Shown here piece after piece: positions 55,902-64,000 of a DNA stretch of 64,000 bases. Where the stretch lies: contig NZ_CP101464.1 of NCBI RefSeq assembly GCF_024362365.1, forward strand, positions 1,488,001 through 1,552,000, read 5' to 3'. The stretch comes from Janibacter sp. CX7 (GTDB lineage Bacteria > Actinomycetota > Actinomycetes > Actinomycetales > Dermatophilaceae). The translations under genes and the position numbers were made by a program. How positions within the stretch are numbered: the first letter of the stretch is position 1; every line of letters begins with the position of its first letter. The notes under the pieces were generated by a model. The model was given only the letters and a program-made list of their open reading frames with translations. It was not told the origin of the DNA and did no database searches.

Positions 55902-55904
55902 CGC

Positions 55905-56492
55905 TCACCGCACGTCCATCACCTCGTCGACGATCCCGAAGTCCTTGGCGGCCGCGGCGGTGAGGACCCGAGTGCGGTCGGTGTCGCGCCGCAGCTGCTC
56001 CGGCGTGCGGCCGGTGGCTCGGGCGAGGATGCCCTCGATGTCGGACCGCACGCGCACCAGCTCGTCGGCCTCGAGGATGAGGTCGGGGATCGGGCCGCGC
56101 CCCTGGGTCGACGGCTGGTGCAGCACCACCCGGGCGTGGGAGAGCGCTGCGCGCTTGCCCGGCGCGCCCGCCGCGAGCAGGACTGCACCGACCGAGATCG
56201 CCTGTCCCACACAGGTGGTCGCGACGTCCGGGCGGATGTAGCGCATCGTGTCGTGGATCGCGAGCATGGCGCTGGGGTCGCCCCCTTCGCAGTTGACGTA
56301 GAGCTGGACGTCGCGGTCGGGGTCGACCGACTCGAGGTGGATCAGCTGCGCGATGAGCGCGTTGGCGACGCAGGCATCGATGGCGGTGCCGAGGTAGATG
56401 ATCCGCTCGGTGAGCAGGTGCGAGTAGACGTCCATGATCCGCTCGCCGCGCGGGTGCTGGGCGATGACGTTGGGGATCGGGTAGGTGCTCAT
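55905..56492 (-). CDS. clpP: ATP-dependent Clp protease proteolytic subunit (ClpP4-like)
   Basis: A 195-residue ClpP with an intact triad: Ser 100 in GQAISVGAVLLAAG, His 125 in VVLHQPS, Asp 172 in DTDRTRV. It is the second gene of the pair; the ATG overlaps the stop of the first by 4 nt. The motif ISVGAV differs from the usual ASMGAF, as in divergent ClpP paralogues. It forms mixed tetradecamers with a partner ClpP in related actinobacteria. Confidence 0.9.
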   Translation of the reverse strand: MSTYPIPNVIAQHPRGERIMDVYSHLLTERIIYLGTAIDACVANALIAQLIHLESVDPDRDVQLYVNCEGGDPSAMLAIHDTMRYIRPDVATTCVGQAISVGAVLLAAGAPGKRAALSHARVVLHQPSTQGRGPIPDLILEADELVRVRSDIEGILARATGRTPEQLRRDTDRTRVLTAAAAKDFGIVDEVMDVR

Positions 56493-57118
56493 CGGTTGCT
56501 CCCGACGAGTCCGCCGCGGAATCCCGTGGGCGCGCGGCCGCCCGGGACCACGTCGTCGAAGCTCGCGACGATCTCGTCCACGAAGCCGTAGTCGAGCGCC
56601 TCGGTCGCGCTGTACCAGCGGTCACGAAGGGAGTCCTCGAAGACCCGCTCGAGTGGTTGCCCGGTGTCGCCGGCGATCAGGCCGAGCACCGTGTCGCGGG
56701 TGTGCCGCAGGTCGTCGGCCTGCAGCTCCACGTCGACGGCCGTGCCGCCGATGCCGGCCGAGCCCTGGTGGAGCAGGATCCGTGAGTGCGGCAGAGCGCG
56801 TCGCTTGCCCGGGGTACCCGCCGAGAGCAGGAACTGGCCTGCGCTGCAGGCGATCCCGAGCGCCAGCGTGCTCACGTCGTTGGGCACCAGCCGCATGATG
56901 TCGCGGATCGCGAGCATCGCGGGGACGGAGCCGCCGGGGGAGTGGATCCACAGCGCGATGTCACTCGTCGGGTCGTCGGCGGCCAGCGACATCAGCTGGG
57001 TCATCAGCAGCGTGCCGTTGTCGTCGTCGAGGACGCCGTCGAGGACGAGGACTCGCTGTCGCTGCAGCTCTCGCCGGGTGCGGTCGTCGAAGGAGGTGGG
57101 TGTCGGTGTCTCGCTCAT
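56489..57118 (-). CDS. clpP: ATP-dependent Clp protease proteolytic subunit (ClpP3-like)
   Basis: A 209-residue ClpP with Ser 92 in IACSAGQFLLSAG, His 117 in RILLHQGS and Asp 166 in SLRDRWYS, so the triad is intact. The oligomerisation motif HSPGGSVPAML is present. It is first in the two-gene operon and 41 bp from the PopR-like palindrome. Absence of a clpX neighbour suggests these are the secondary pair (ClpP3/P4 type), not the housekeeping ClpP1/P2. ATG at 57118. Confidence 0.9.
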   Translation of the reverse strand: MSETPTPTSFDDRTRRELQRQRVLVLDGVLDDDNGTLLMTQLMSLAADDPTSDIALWIHSPGGSVPAMLAIRDIMRLVPNDVSTLALGIACSAGQFLLSAGTPGKRRALPHSRILLHQGSAGIGGTAVDVELQADDLRHTRDTVLGLIAGDTGQPLERVFEDSLRDRWYSATEALDYGFVDEIVASFDDVVPGGRAPTGFRGGLVGSNR

Positions 57119-57158
57119 GGGTCCACCGTCGCGCGGCGCAGCGCGCCCGGCGGCACGA

Positions 57159-57175
57159 ATCCGCCTGCGGCGGAT
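57159..57175. promoter_or_regulatory. PopR-box-like palindrome in the clpP/AAA divergent region
   Basis: The 17-bp palindrome ATCCGCC-TGC-GGCGGAT has the 6-3-6 layout TCCGCC-N3-GGCGGA. It matches the reported Streptomyces PopR site TCTGCC-N3-GGCAGA with one symmetrical change. It lies 41 bp before the clpP start and 34 bp before the AAA start, so it could serve both operons. Confidence 0.55.
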
Positions 57176-57208
57176 CCGCCCACAGCAGAGGGGTCTAGCC
57201 TGCGGAGG

Positions 57209-58609
57209 GTGAGCACCGCGACTGCCGCCCCCACCATCTCCACCGTCGGCGAGCTGCGCGCCGCCGGCCACGAGGCCAAGCCCCTGCGGATCGAGATCCG
57301 CGACAACCTCCTGGCCCGCCTGCGTGCCGGGGAAGACCCCTGGCCGGGGCTGCACGGCTACGAGGACACGGTCATCCCGCAGGTCGAGCGGGCCCTGCTC
57401 GCCGGGCACGACATCGTCCTGCTCGGCGAGCGCGGTCAGGGCAAGACCCGCCTGCTGCGCACCATCGCCGGCCTGCTCGACGAGTGGACGCCGGTCATCG
57501 AGGGCTCGGAACTGGCGGAGCACCCCTTCGAGCCGATCACGCATGCCTCCCGCCGGCGGGCCGAGGCCGAGGGTGACTCCCTTCGCATCAGCTGGATGCA
57601 CCGCGACGAGCGCTATGTCGAAAAGCTCGCCACCCCCGACACCTCCGTCGCCGACCTCATCGGCGACGTCGACCCGATGAAGGTCGCCGAGGGACGCTCG
57701 CTCGGCGACCCCGAGACGATCCATTTCGGGCTCATCCCGCGCAGCCACCGCGGCATCGTCGCGATCAACGAGCTGCCCGACCTCGCGGAGCGGATCCAGG
57801 TGGCGATGCTCAACGTCATGGAGGAGCGCGACATCCAGATCCGCGGCTACGTCCTGCGCCTGCCGCTGGACGTGCTCGTCCTCGCGAGCGCCAACCCCGA
57901 GGACTACACCAACCGCGGGCGGATCATCACGCCGCTCAAGGACCGCTTCGGCGCCGAGATCCGCACGCACTACCCGCAGGAGCTCGAGGCCGAGGTCGCC
58001 GTCACCCGGCAGGAGGCGCACCTCGTCGCCGAGGTCCCCGACCACCTGCTCGAGATCCTCGCCCGGTTCACCCGCAACCTACGGGCCTCCTCGTCCGTGG
58101 ACCAGCGCAGCGGCGTGAGCGCCCGCTTCACCATCGCCGGGGCCGAGACCGTCGCCGCGTCGGCCTTGCACCGCGCGGCACGTCAGGACGAAGGGGAGGC
58201 CGTCGCCCGCATTGTCGACCTCGAGGCCGCGGTCGAGGTCCTCGGCGGCAAGATCGAGTTCGAGAGTGGCGAGGAGGGCCGCGAGCAGGAGGTCCTCACG
58301 CACCTGCTGCGCACCGCCGTGGCCGACACCGTCCGTCACCTGCTGCGCGGCATCGACCTCGGCCCGCTCGTGGCCGCGATCGAGGACGGCGCGGAGGTCG
58401 CGACCGGCGAGCAGGTCACGGCGCGTGACGTCCTCGACGCACTGCCGGCGCTGGGGGAGGCGCAGGTCTACGAGGAGCTCTTCGACCGGCTCGGGGCCAC
58501 GAGCGACGGCGAGCGGGCCGCAGCCGCCGAGCTCGCGCTCGAGGGCCTCTACCTGGCGCGCAAGGTCGGCAAGGACTCTGCTGGGGGCGAGACCGTGTAT
58601 GGCCAGTAG
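57209..58609 (+). CDS. MoxR/Mg-chelatase-type AAA+ ATPase
   Basis: A 466-residue AAA+ protein with Walker A LLGERGQGKT (73-80) and a Walker-B-position motif IVAINEL (Asn 187-Glu 188 where most AAA have Asp-Glu), followed by MLNVMEERDIQIRGY and ASANPEDYTNRGRI, the insert typical of MoxR/ChlI chaperones. The C-terminal third is helical. It overlaps the vWA gene by 11 nt; such pairs act as ATPase plus von Willebrand adaptor. Start GTG 57209 has a close GGAG; target protein unknown. Confidence 0.8.
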   Translation: MSTATAAPTISTVGELRAAGHEAKPLRIEIRDNLLARLRAGEDPWPGLHGYEDTVIPQVERALLAGHDIVLLGERGQGKTRLLRTIAGLLDEWTPVIEGSELAEHPFEPITHASRRRAEAEGDSLRISWMHRDERYVEKLATPDTSVADLIGDVDPMKVAEGRSLGDPETIHFGLIPRSHRGIVAINELPDLAERIQVAMLNVMEERDIQIRGYVLRLPLDVLVLASANPEDYTNRGRIITPLKDRFGAEIRTHYPQELEAEVAVTRQEAHLVAEVPDHLLEILARFTRNLRASSSVDQRSGVSARFTIAGAETVAASALHRAARQDEGEAVARIVDLEAAVEVLGGKIEFESGEEGREQEVLTHLLRTAVADTVRHLLRGIDLGPLVAAIEDGAEVATGEQVTARDVLDALPALGEAQVYEELFDRLGATSDGERAAAAELALEGLYLARKVGKDSAGGETVYGQ

Positions 58610-60623
58610 CCGCAGTCGATTTCGTCGCTACGCCGGGGGTGACCCGCTCGCCCCGCCCGTCGACATCGCCGAGGCGCTCGACGACATCGGCGAGCGGGTC
58701 ATGGGCGGGTCCTCGCCCGAGCGGGCGCTGCAGGAGCTGCTGCGCCGGGGCACGTCCGACCAGATCGGGCTGGACGAGCTGTCCCGACGCATCCACGAGC
58801 AGCGGCGGGAGCTGCTGCAGCGGCACAACCTCGACGGCACCCTCCAGCAGGTGCGCGAGCTGCTCGACCGGGCCGTGCTCGAAGAGCGGGGGCAGCTGGC
58901 CCGGGACGTGCAGATGGACGACACCGACCGGGCCTTCGCCGAGATGAGGCTCGACGGGCTCCCTTCGTCCACGGCGGCGGCGGTGAGCGAGCTGCAGGAC
59001 TACTCCTGGCAGTCCTCGCAGGCGCGGACCGACTACGAGCAGATCAAGGACCTGCTCGGCCGCGAGGTGCTCGACCAGCGCTTCGCCGGCATGAAGCAGG
59101 CGCTGGAGGGGGCCACGGACGAGGACCGTGCTGCCGTCGGGGAGATGCTGCGCGATCTCAACTCCCTGCTCGAGAAGCACCAGCGCGGCGAGGACACGCC
59201 GCAGGACTTCGACGACTTCATGGCCGAGCACGGGGAATTCTTCCCCGAGGGACCCCAGGACATCGACGAGCTCGTCGACGCGCTGGCCCAGCGAGCCGCC
59301 GCAGCCCAGCGGATGCTGGCCTCGATGACGCCCGAGCAGCGCCAGGAGCTCATGGAGCTGTCCGCGCAGGCCTTCGGCTCGCCCGACCTGATGGAGGCGC
59401 TGGGGCGGCTCGACGGCAACCTGCAGGCCATGCGTCCGGGAGAGGACTGGAGCGGGTCGGAGCGCTTCGGCGGTGACCAGGGGCTGGGCCTGGGCGACGG
59501 GACCGGGATGCTCCAGGACATCGCGAGCCTCGATGCCCTGGCGGAGCAGGTGTCGCAGACCTACGGCGGAGCACGACTCGACGACATCGACCTCGACGCC
59601 CTCGCCCGGCTCCTCGGTGAGGACGCCGCTGTCGAGGCCCGCGCGCTCCGCGAGCTCGAGCAGGCCCTGCGTGGCAGCGGGGCGCTGCGCCGGGATTCCG
59701 AGGGACACCTGCGGCTGACGCCCAAGGCGATGCGGCAGCTGGGCAAGGCCCTGCTGCGTGACATTGCGCAACGCATGTCCGGCCGTCAGGGCCAGCGCGA
59801 CCTGCGACAGGCGGGCGCGGCGGGGGAGCGCTCGGGCGCGACCCGGCCCTGGGCCTTCGGCGACACCGAGCCGTGGGACATCCCGCGCACCGTGCTCAAC
59901 GGCGTGCTGCGCCGGGCGGGTGCCGGCGCCGACGGTGGTCGGCTCATCACGACCGAAGACATCGAGGTGGCCGAGACGGAGGCGCGCACCCAGGCCGCCG
60001 TCGCGCTGCTCGTCGACACCTCCTTCTCGATGGCGATGGACGGACGCTGGGTGCCGATGAAGCGGACCGCGCTGGCGCTGCACACCCTGATCCGCACCCG
60101 CTTCCGCGGTGACCACCTGCAGCTGATCGCCTTCGGTCGGCACGCGCGCGTCATGGAGATCGAGGAGCTCACCGCGCTCGACGCCTTCTGGGACAAGGGG
60201 ACCAACCTCCACCACGGCCTGCTCCTGGCACACCGGCACTTCCGCAAGCACCCCAACGCGCAGCCCGTGCTGCTCGTCGTGACCGATGGCGAGCCCACCG
60301 CCCATCTCGAGCCGCACGGGGAGACCTTCTTCGACTACCCGCCGCACCCCCTGACGATCGCGCGGACGGTGCGCGAGCTCGACGCGGTGAGCCGGCTCGG
60401 GGCGCAGACGACCTTCTTCCGGCTCGGCGAGGACCCGGGTCTTGCCCGCTTCATCGAGTCGCTCGCCCGGCGGGCGGACGGCCGGGTCGTGGCGCCCGAG
60501 CTCGACGACCTCGGCGCTGCGGTCGTCGGCTCCTATCTCGGCTCACGGCAGCCGGGCCGCGGAGACGAAGGGGGCGGCTACGGCGGCTGGTTCGGCGGCC
60601 GGGGCTTCTGGTTCGACCAGTGA
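58599..60623 (+). CDS. vWA-domain protein, partner of the MoxR-type ATPase
   Basis: A 674-residue protein: a long helical N-terminal region (1-430, Gln/Leu/Glu-rich), a linker, and a C-terminal vWA domain with the MIDAS motif DTSFSM (Asp 473) and VVTDGEPTAH. The end is Gly-rich (GGGYGGWFGGRG). It should bind metal and substrate and be remodelled by the AAA ATPase. ATG at 58599 overlaps the AAA gene, so co-translation is expected. Confidence 0.8.
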   Translation: MASSRSRFRRYAGGDPLAPPVDIAEALDDIGERVMGGSSPERALQELLRRGTSDQIGLDELSRRIHEQRRELLQRHNLDGTLQQVRELLDRAVLEERGQLARDVQMDDTDRAFAEMRLDGLPSSTAAAVSELQDYSWQSSQARTDYEQIKDLLGREVLDQRFAGMKQALEGATDEDRAAVGEMLRDLNSLLEKHQRGEDTPQDFDDFMAEHGEFFPEGPQDIDELVDALAQRAAAAQRMLASMTPEQRQELMELSAQAFGSPDLMEALGRLDGNLQAMRPGEDWSGSERFGGDQGLGLGDGTGMLQDIASLDALAEQVSQTYGGARLDDIDLDALARLLGEDAAVEARALRELEQALRGSGALRRDSEGHLRLTPKAMRQLGKALLRDIAQRMSGRQGQRDLRQAGAAGERSGATRPWAFGDTEPWDIPRTVLNGVLRRAGAGADGGRLITTEDIEVAETEARTQAAVALLVDTSFSMAMDGRWVPMKRTALALHTLIRTRFRGDHLQLIAFGRHARVMEIEELTALDAFWDKGTNLHHGLLLAHRHFRKHPNAQPVLLVVTDGEPTAHLEPHGETFFDYPPHPLTIARTVRELDAVSRLGAQTTFFRLGEDPGLARFIESLARRADGRVVAPELDDLGAAVVGSYLGSRQPGRGDEGGGYGGWFGGRGFWFDQ

Positions 60624-60665
60624 TGCCCGCCGCGACGGCGGGCCGGGGGCCGGTGCTGACCGATA

Positions 60666-60833
60666 CGCCGTTGCTCCGTACGACGAACGGTTCGGCGTAC
60701 GGAGCAACGGCGTACTGCGAGTGCTGAGAGGGCAGCCTCGACCCGTGTGGCTCGTCGTACGGAGCAACGGCGAAGTGCACGGGGCCGAGGGGGCAGCCTC
60801 GACCGATGCCGCTCGTCGTGCGGAGCAACGGCA
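60666..60833. repeat. Intergenic repeat array, locus 2 (four copies of the 20-bp element)
   Basis: Copies at 60666-60685 (inverted), 60693-60712, 60753-60772 and 60814-60833 (direct, the last with two changes). The first two face each other and form a 17-bp hairpin (60666-60682 with 60696-60712) right after the vWA stop, a plausible terminator. Direct copies are 60-61 bp apart with related spacers (GGGCAGCCTCGACC). The same element fills 35938-36229. Confidence 0.85.
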
Positions 60834-60860
60834 TGGCGCGCCGGAGCCCCGGTGGGTGTG

Positions 60861-61649
60861 TCAGGGCACGAGGTAGTCGGAGTCGCGCGCGTCGGTGATC
60901 GCCATCATCCCCGGTGCATGCCCGATGGCGAACGGCGGGCGGGACTGCATGATCGCCGCCTGCGGGGTCACGCCGCAGGCCCAGAAGACCGGGACCTCAC
61001 CGGCGCGCACGGGCACAGCGTCGCCGAAGTCCGGCGACCCGAGGTCGCGGATGCCGAGAGCGGCAGGATCGCCGACGTGGACGGGCGCGCCGTGCACCGC
61101 GGGGTAGCGCGAGGTCACGCGGACCGCGGTGGCGACCTGGTCCGCAGGCATCGGCCGCATCGACACGACGAGCGGCCCGCCGATCTGGCCCGCCGACCGG
61201 CACTGCCGGTTCGTGGAGTACATCGGCACGTTGCTGCCGACCTCGATGTGGCGCACGGGTGCCCCGGCTTCGAGCAGCGCCGCCTCGAAGGTGAAGCTGC
61301 ACCCGACGAGGAAGGCGACGAGGTCGTCGCGCCACACGTCGCGGACGTCGGTCACCTCGGCGACGAGCTCGCCGTGCTCGTAGACCCGGTAGCCGGGCAG
61401 ATCCGTGCGCAGGTCGCCGTCGAAGATCGAGCAGGCCACCTCGCCCGGCTCCGTGACGTCGAGGACGGGGCACGGCTTGGGGTTGCGCTGGGCGAAGAGG
61501 AGCACGTCATAGGCCTGCTCGCGCGGCACCGCGATGAGGTTGGCCTGCGTGTAGCCCGCGCTCCAGCCGGAGGCCGGGACGGACAGCCCGTCGCGAAATC
61601 GCGCACGAGCCTCCATGGGGGACAAGGCGGCCGGGACGAGGTCAGCCAC
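60861..61649 (-). CDS. DUF1445 / D-glutamate cyclase family protein
   Basis: A 262-residue protein of the DUF1445 family ([33 protein letters not shown]-like core, and [18 protein letters not shown]). Mammalian relatives are D-glutamate cyclases making 5-oxo-D-proline. It ends the pxpABC operon and overlaps pxpC by 8 nt, which fits an oxoproline-related function. GTG at 61649 is chosen because GGGAG is 8 nt upstream; a GTG at 61658 is possible. Confidence 0.78.
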   Translation of the reverse strand: MADLVPAALSPMEARARFRDGLSVPASGWSAGYTQANLIAVPREQAYDVLLFAQRNPKPCPVLDVTEPGEVACSIFDGDLRTDLPGYRVYEHGELVAEVTDVRDVWRDDLVAFLVGCSFTFEAALLEAGAPVRHIEVGSNVPMYSTNRQCRSAGQIGGPLVVSMRPMPADQVATAVRVTSRYPAVHGAPVHVGDPAALGIRDLGSPDFGDAVPVRAGEVPVFWACGVTPQAAIMQSRPPFAIGHAPGMMAITDARDSDYLVP

Positions 61650-62565
61650 GGCGAACACTCCCTTCGAGCTCGAAGCGAAGGCGCTGGCCCGGCTGTGCCT
61701 GGGCCGCGCGCCCGATGTCGGCGGCGATGACGACCCCGATGACGGGGTAGCCACCGGTCACCGGATGATCGGCGAGGAAGAGCGTGGGCTGCCCGGTCGG
61801 CGGCACCTGGAGAGCTCCGGGCACCATGCCCTCGCTGCTGAGCTCACCCTCGCGGGCGCGCTCCAGCCGCGGCCCGGACAGGCGCATCCCGACCCGATCG
61901 CTCTCCGAGGTCACCTCGTACGTGCCGCCGAGGAGGGCGTCGAGGGCCGTGGGCTCGAACCAGTCGTCCCGCGGTCCGGGGACGACCCGCAGCCGCACCT
62001 CGCCGGTCGTCGGCGCGGCGACCGGCGCCAGGTCGACGAGCGGCACGGCGAAGGGAGCCCGTCCCACGGGCAGCAGGCTGCCGGGGGAGGGCACCGCCGG
62101 GCCGAGTCCGGCGAGGGTGTCGGTCGAGCGGGAGCGCAGCACCGGCTCGACGTCGATCCCACCGCGCACGGCGAGATAACTGCGCAGCCCGGCCGCCGCC
62201 GCCCCGAGCCGCAGCCGCGCCCCGTCCGGCAGCCAGGTCACCGCCGCGTGGCCCACTGGGACCCCGTCGACGGTCGCGGGGGTGGTCGCCCCCGTCACGG
62301 CGAACCACGTGCCGCCGACGGACCGCACCTCGAGCCCGCCGAAGGTGACCTCGAGGGCCGCGGCCCCCTCCCGGTTGCCGAGCAGCCGGTTGGCCAGCCG
62401 GAGCGAGCCCGGGTCGGCGGCGCCGGACCGGCCCACGCCCAGCCCGGCGAGCCCGACCCGGCCGAGGTCCTGGACGGTCGTCTGCGGCCCGGTCGCGAGG
62501 ACCTCGATCGCCCGCGTCCCGGCCCCGGCCCGGGCCGCCGTCCCGGTCACCGCCCCGGTACTCAC
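61642..62565 (-). CDS. pxpC: 5-oxoprolinase subunit C (biotin-dependent carboxylase-like)
   Basis: A 307-residue KipA/PxpC-type protein: [30 protein letters not shown] and the C-terminal [20 protein letters not shown] followed by [10 protein letters not shown]. With PxpA and PxpB it hydrolyses 5-oxoproline to glutamate using ATP. GTG at 62565 overlaps the pxpB stop (GTGA). Confidence 0.88.
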   Translation of the reverse strand: MSTGAVTGTAARAGAGTRAIEVLATGPQTTVQDLGRVGLAGLGVGRSGAADPGSLRLANRLLGNREGAAALEVTFGGLEVRSVGGTWFAVTGATTPATVDGVPVGHAAVTWLPDGARLRLGAAAAGLRSYLAVRGGIDVEPVLRSRSTDTLAGLGPAVPSPGSLLPVGRAPFAVPLVDLAPVAAPTTGEVRLRVVPGPRDDWFEPTALDALLGGTYEVTSESDRVGMRLSGPRLERAREGELSSEGMVPGALQVPPTGQPTLFLADHPVTGGYPVIGVVIAADIGRAAQAQPGQRLRFELEGSVRRG

Positions 62566-63176
62566 GACGACACCTCGACGTAGCGCACCGTCGTGCCGGG
62601 CACGAGCAGCGCCGGGGGCTCGCGGCCGATGTCCCACACCTTGAGCGTGGTGCGGCCGATCAGCTGCCAGCCTCCCGGGGACTCGCGCGGGTAGACGCTC
62701 GCGAACTCGCCGGCGATCGCCACGGACCCGGCCGGCACGCGCGTGCGGGGGTTGTCGCGTCGCGGCACCCGCAGCCGCTCGTCCCCGCCGATCATGTAGC
62801 CGAAGCCGGGCGCGAAACCGCAGAAGGCGACGGTCCACGGAGACCCGGTGTGTGCCTCGATGACGCCCCGCTCGCCGAGCCCGGTGATCCGACCCACCTC
62901 GGCCAGGTCCTCACCGTCGTAGACGACCGGGATCTCCACCTCACCCGTCGTGGCCCGCTCGTGGCTGCCGACGGTGACGCCCGAGACCTGCCGCGAGATC
63001 CGCTCCACGTCGGTCGCCCTCGGGTCGATCGTCACGAGCAGCGTCGACGCGGCCGGCACGAGGTCGATGACCCCCTCGGGCAGGTCCTCGTCGAGCTGGG
63101 CGTAGAGCGAGAGCACCTCGTCGAGGTCGCCGAGCTCGACGAGCAGCGCGGTGTCACCCGCGGGCATCAGCCTCAT
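62562..63176 (-). CDS. pxpB: 5-oxoprolinase subunit B (KipI-like)
   Basis: A 204-residue PxpB with [39 protein letters not shown] and [15 protein letters not shown], the family blocks. It forms the B/C heteromer of 5-oxoprolinase. ATG at 63176 overlaps the pxpA stop (ATGA). Confidence 0.9.
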   Translation of the reverse strand: MRLMPAGDTALLVELGDLDEVLSLYAQLDEDLPEGVIDLVPAASTLLVTIDPRATDVERISRQVSGVTVGSHERATTGEVEIPVVYDGEDLAEVGRITGLGERGVIEAHTGSPWTVAFCGFAPGFGYMIGGDERLRVPRRDNPRTRVPAGSVAIAGEFASVYPRESPGGWQLIGRTTLKVWDIGREPPALLVPGTTVRYVEVSS

Positions 63177-63940
63177 GCCGCCCCCAGGGCGAAGGGAGTG
63201 AGCCGCACCCCGGCATCCTCGAGCCCGGCGCGCACACGCCGGGCGATCTCGACCGCACCGGGGCTGTCGCCGTGCACGCACAGCGACCCGGCGGGGGCCG
63301 GCACGACGCTGCCGTCGACGGCGACGACCTCTCCCTTCGTCGCGATCCGGATGCACCGCTGCGCGATCTCGTCGGGTTCGTGGAGCACGGCGCCGGCCTC
63401 GCGTCGCGAGACGAGGGTGCCCTCGGGGGTGTACGCCCGATCGGCGAAGGCCTCGCCGACCGTCGTCAGGCCGGCCTCGCCGGCCAGCCGCAGCCAGGCC
63501 GAGCCGGGCAGGCCGAGGACGGGCAGCGTCGGGTCGTACTGCACGACGGCCGCGACGACCGCGGCGGCCTGCTCCTCGTGGTGGACGATGGCGTTGTAGA
63601 GCGCCCCGTGCGGCTTGACGTAGCGCACCCGCGTCCCGGCGACCCGGGCGAAGGCCTCGAGCGCGCCGATCTGGTAGAGCACGTCGTCGGTCAGCTCGGC
63701 CGGTGCGATGTCGATGAAGCGTCGCCCGAAGCCCGCCAGGTCCCGATAGCCCACCTGGGCGCCGATGGCGACGCCCCGGGCCGCGGCCTCCTCGCAGCTG
63801 TGGCGCAGCACCGACGAGTCGCCGGCATGGAATCCGCACGCGACGTTGGCGCTCGAGACCACCTCGAGCATCGCGTCGTCGTCGCCGAGGGTCCAGCGGC
63901 CGAAGCTCTCACCGAGGTCGGCGTTGAGGTCGATCTGCAT
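63173..63940 (-). CDS. pxpA: 5-oxoprolinase subunit A (LamB/YcsF family)
   Basis: A 255-residue PxpA starting [20 protein letters not shown], with [16 protein letters not shown] and [14 protein letters not shown]. First gene of the pxpABC-DUF1445 operon. The second of two consecutive ATGs (63940) is chosen because AGGAG is then 6 nt upstream; the first (63943) is too close to it. Confidence 0.92.
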   Translation of the reverse strand: MQIDLNADLGESFGRWTLGDDDAMLEVVSSANVACGFHAGDSSVLRHSCEEAAARGVAIGAQVGYRDLAGFGRRFIDIAPAELTDDVLYQIGALEAFARVAGTRVRYVKPHGALYNAIVHHEEQAAAVVAAVVQYDPTLPVLGLPGSAWLRLAGEAGLTTVGEAFADRAYTPEGTLVSRREAGAVLHEPDEIAQRCIRIATKGEVVAVDGSVVPAPAGSLCVHGDSPGAVEIARRVRAGLEDAGVRLTPFALGAA

Positions 63941-64000
63941 CATCTGCTCCTGTCGTCGTACGTCGTGGTCGGTCCCGGGACTCACTGCTCCCAGAGGTCG

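Noticed and set aside
60624..60860. Short open frames across the repeat array with VRSNG-type residues
   Set aside because: They are translations of the repeated 20-mer in various frames, without ribosome sites or conserved protein features.

Overview
The window is one contiguous piece of a very GC-rich actinobacterial chromosome. The gene order (thrS-HIT-pgsA-PIM acyltransferase-pimA, pdxS/pdxT-yebC-ruvCAB-yajC-secDF-apt-rel, parA-scpAB, cmk-der), frequent GTG starts, many 4-nt stop/start overlaps and phosphatidylinositol mannoside synthesis without mycolate genes suggest a Micrococcales organism, possibly Intrasporangiaceae. The family placement is an inference from gene order, not a database result.

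Region 1 (1-8,000) holds the end of a fabG/MaoC-hydratase pair, a GH1 beta-glucosidase with an MFS transporter, a VOC protein, a NupC nucleoside transporter, a MOSC protein and a sterol-desaturase-type hydroxylase. Region 2 (8,000-16,200) is the thrS and PIM lipid operon, followed by a LemA-like membrane gene and the PLP regulator pdxR. Region 3 (16,200-31,400) has pdxS, a block of opposite-strand genes (a broken secreted repeat protein and a YtxH/holin-X/DUF3618/YihY envelope operon), then pdxT-yebC-ruvCAB-yajC-secD-secF-apt-rel. The ruvB reading frame is broken by what looks like one missing base.

Region 4 (31,500-44,930) has DUF349, a glyoxalase II-like hydrolase, hisS, a Cys-rich HTH protein, a repeat array, xerD, parA-scpA-scpB-rluB-tyrA-cmk-der and tRNA-Pro(GGG). 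Region 5 (44,940-46,740) is a poorly coding, decayed stretch next to the tRNA, with truncated catabolic gene remnants.

Region 6 (46,700-55,500) is a carbohydrate island: polyphosphate glucokinase, KDPG aldolase, 6-phosphogluconate dehydratase and G6P dehydrogenase (an Entner-Doudoroff operon) with a divergent ROK regulator, then a GH13 alpha-glucosidase with two operator palindromes and a LacI regulator. Together these would turn oligosaccharides into glucose, G6P, pyruvate and glyceraldehyde-3-phosphate. Region 7 (55,500-60,840) is a ClpP-pair locus with a PopR-like XRE regulator (C-terminal Ala-Ala), a PopR-box-like palindrome and a divergent MoxR-type AAA/vWA pair, ending in a second copy of the repeat array. 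Region 8 (60,860-63,940) is the 5-oxoprolinase operon pxpABC plus a DUF1445 D-glutamate-cyclase-family gene.

Two window-wide patterns stand out. The heptamer CGAAGGG/CCCTTCG occurs about 70 times by eye, several times as the arms of intergenic hairpins. A 20-bp element built on CGTACGGAGCAACGGCG forms two intergenic arrays 24 kb apart.
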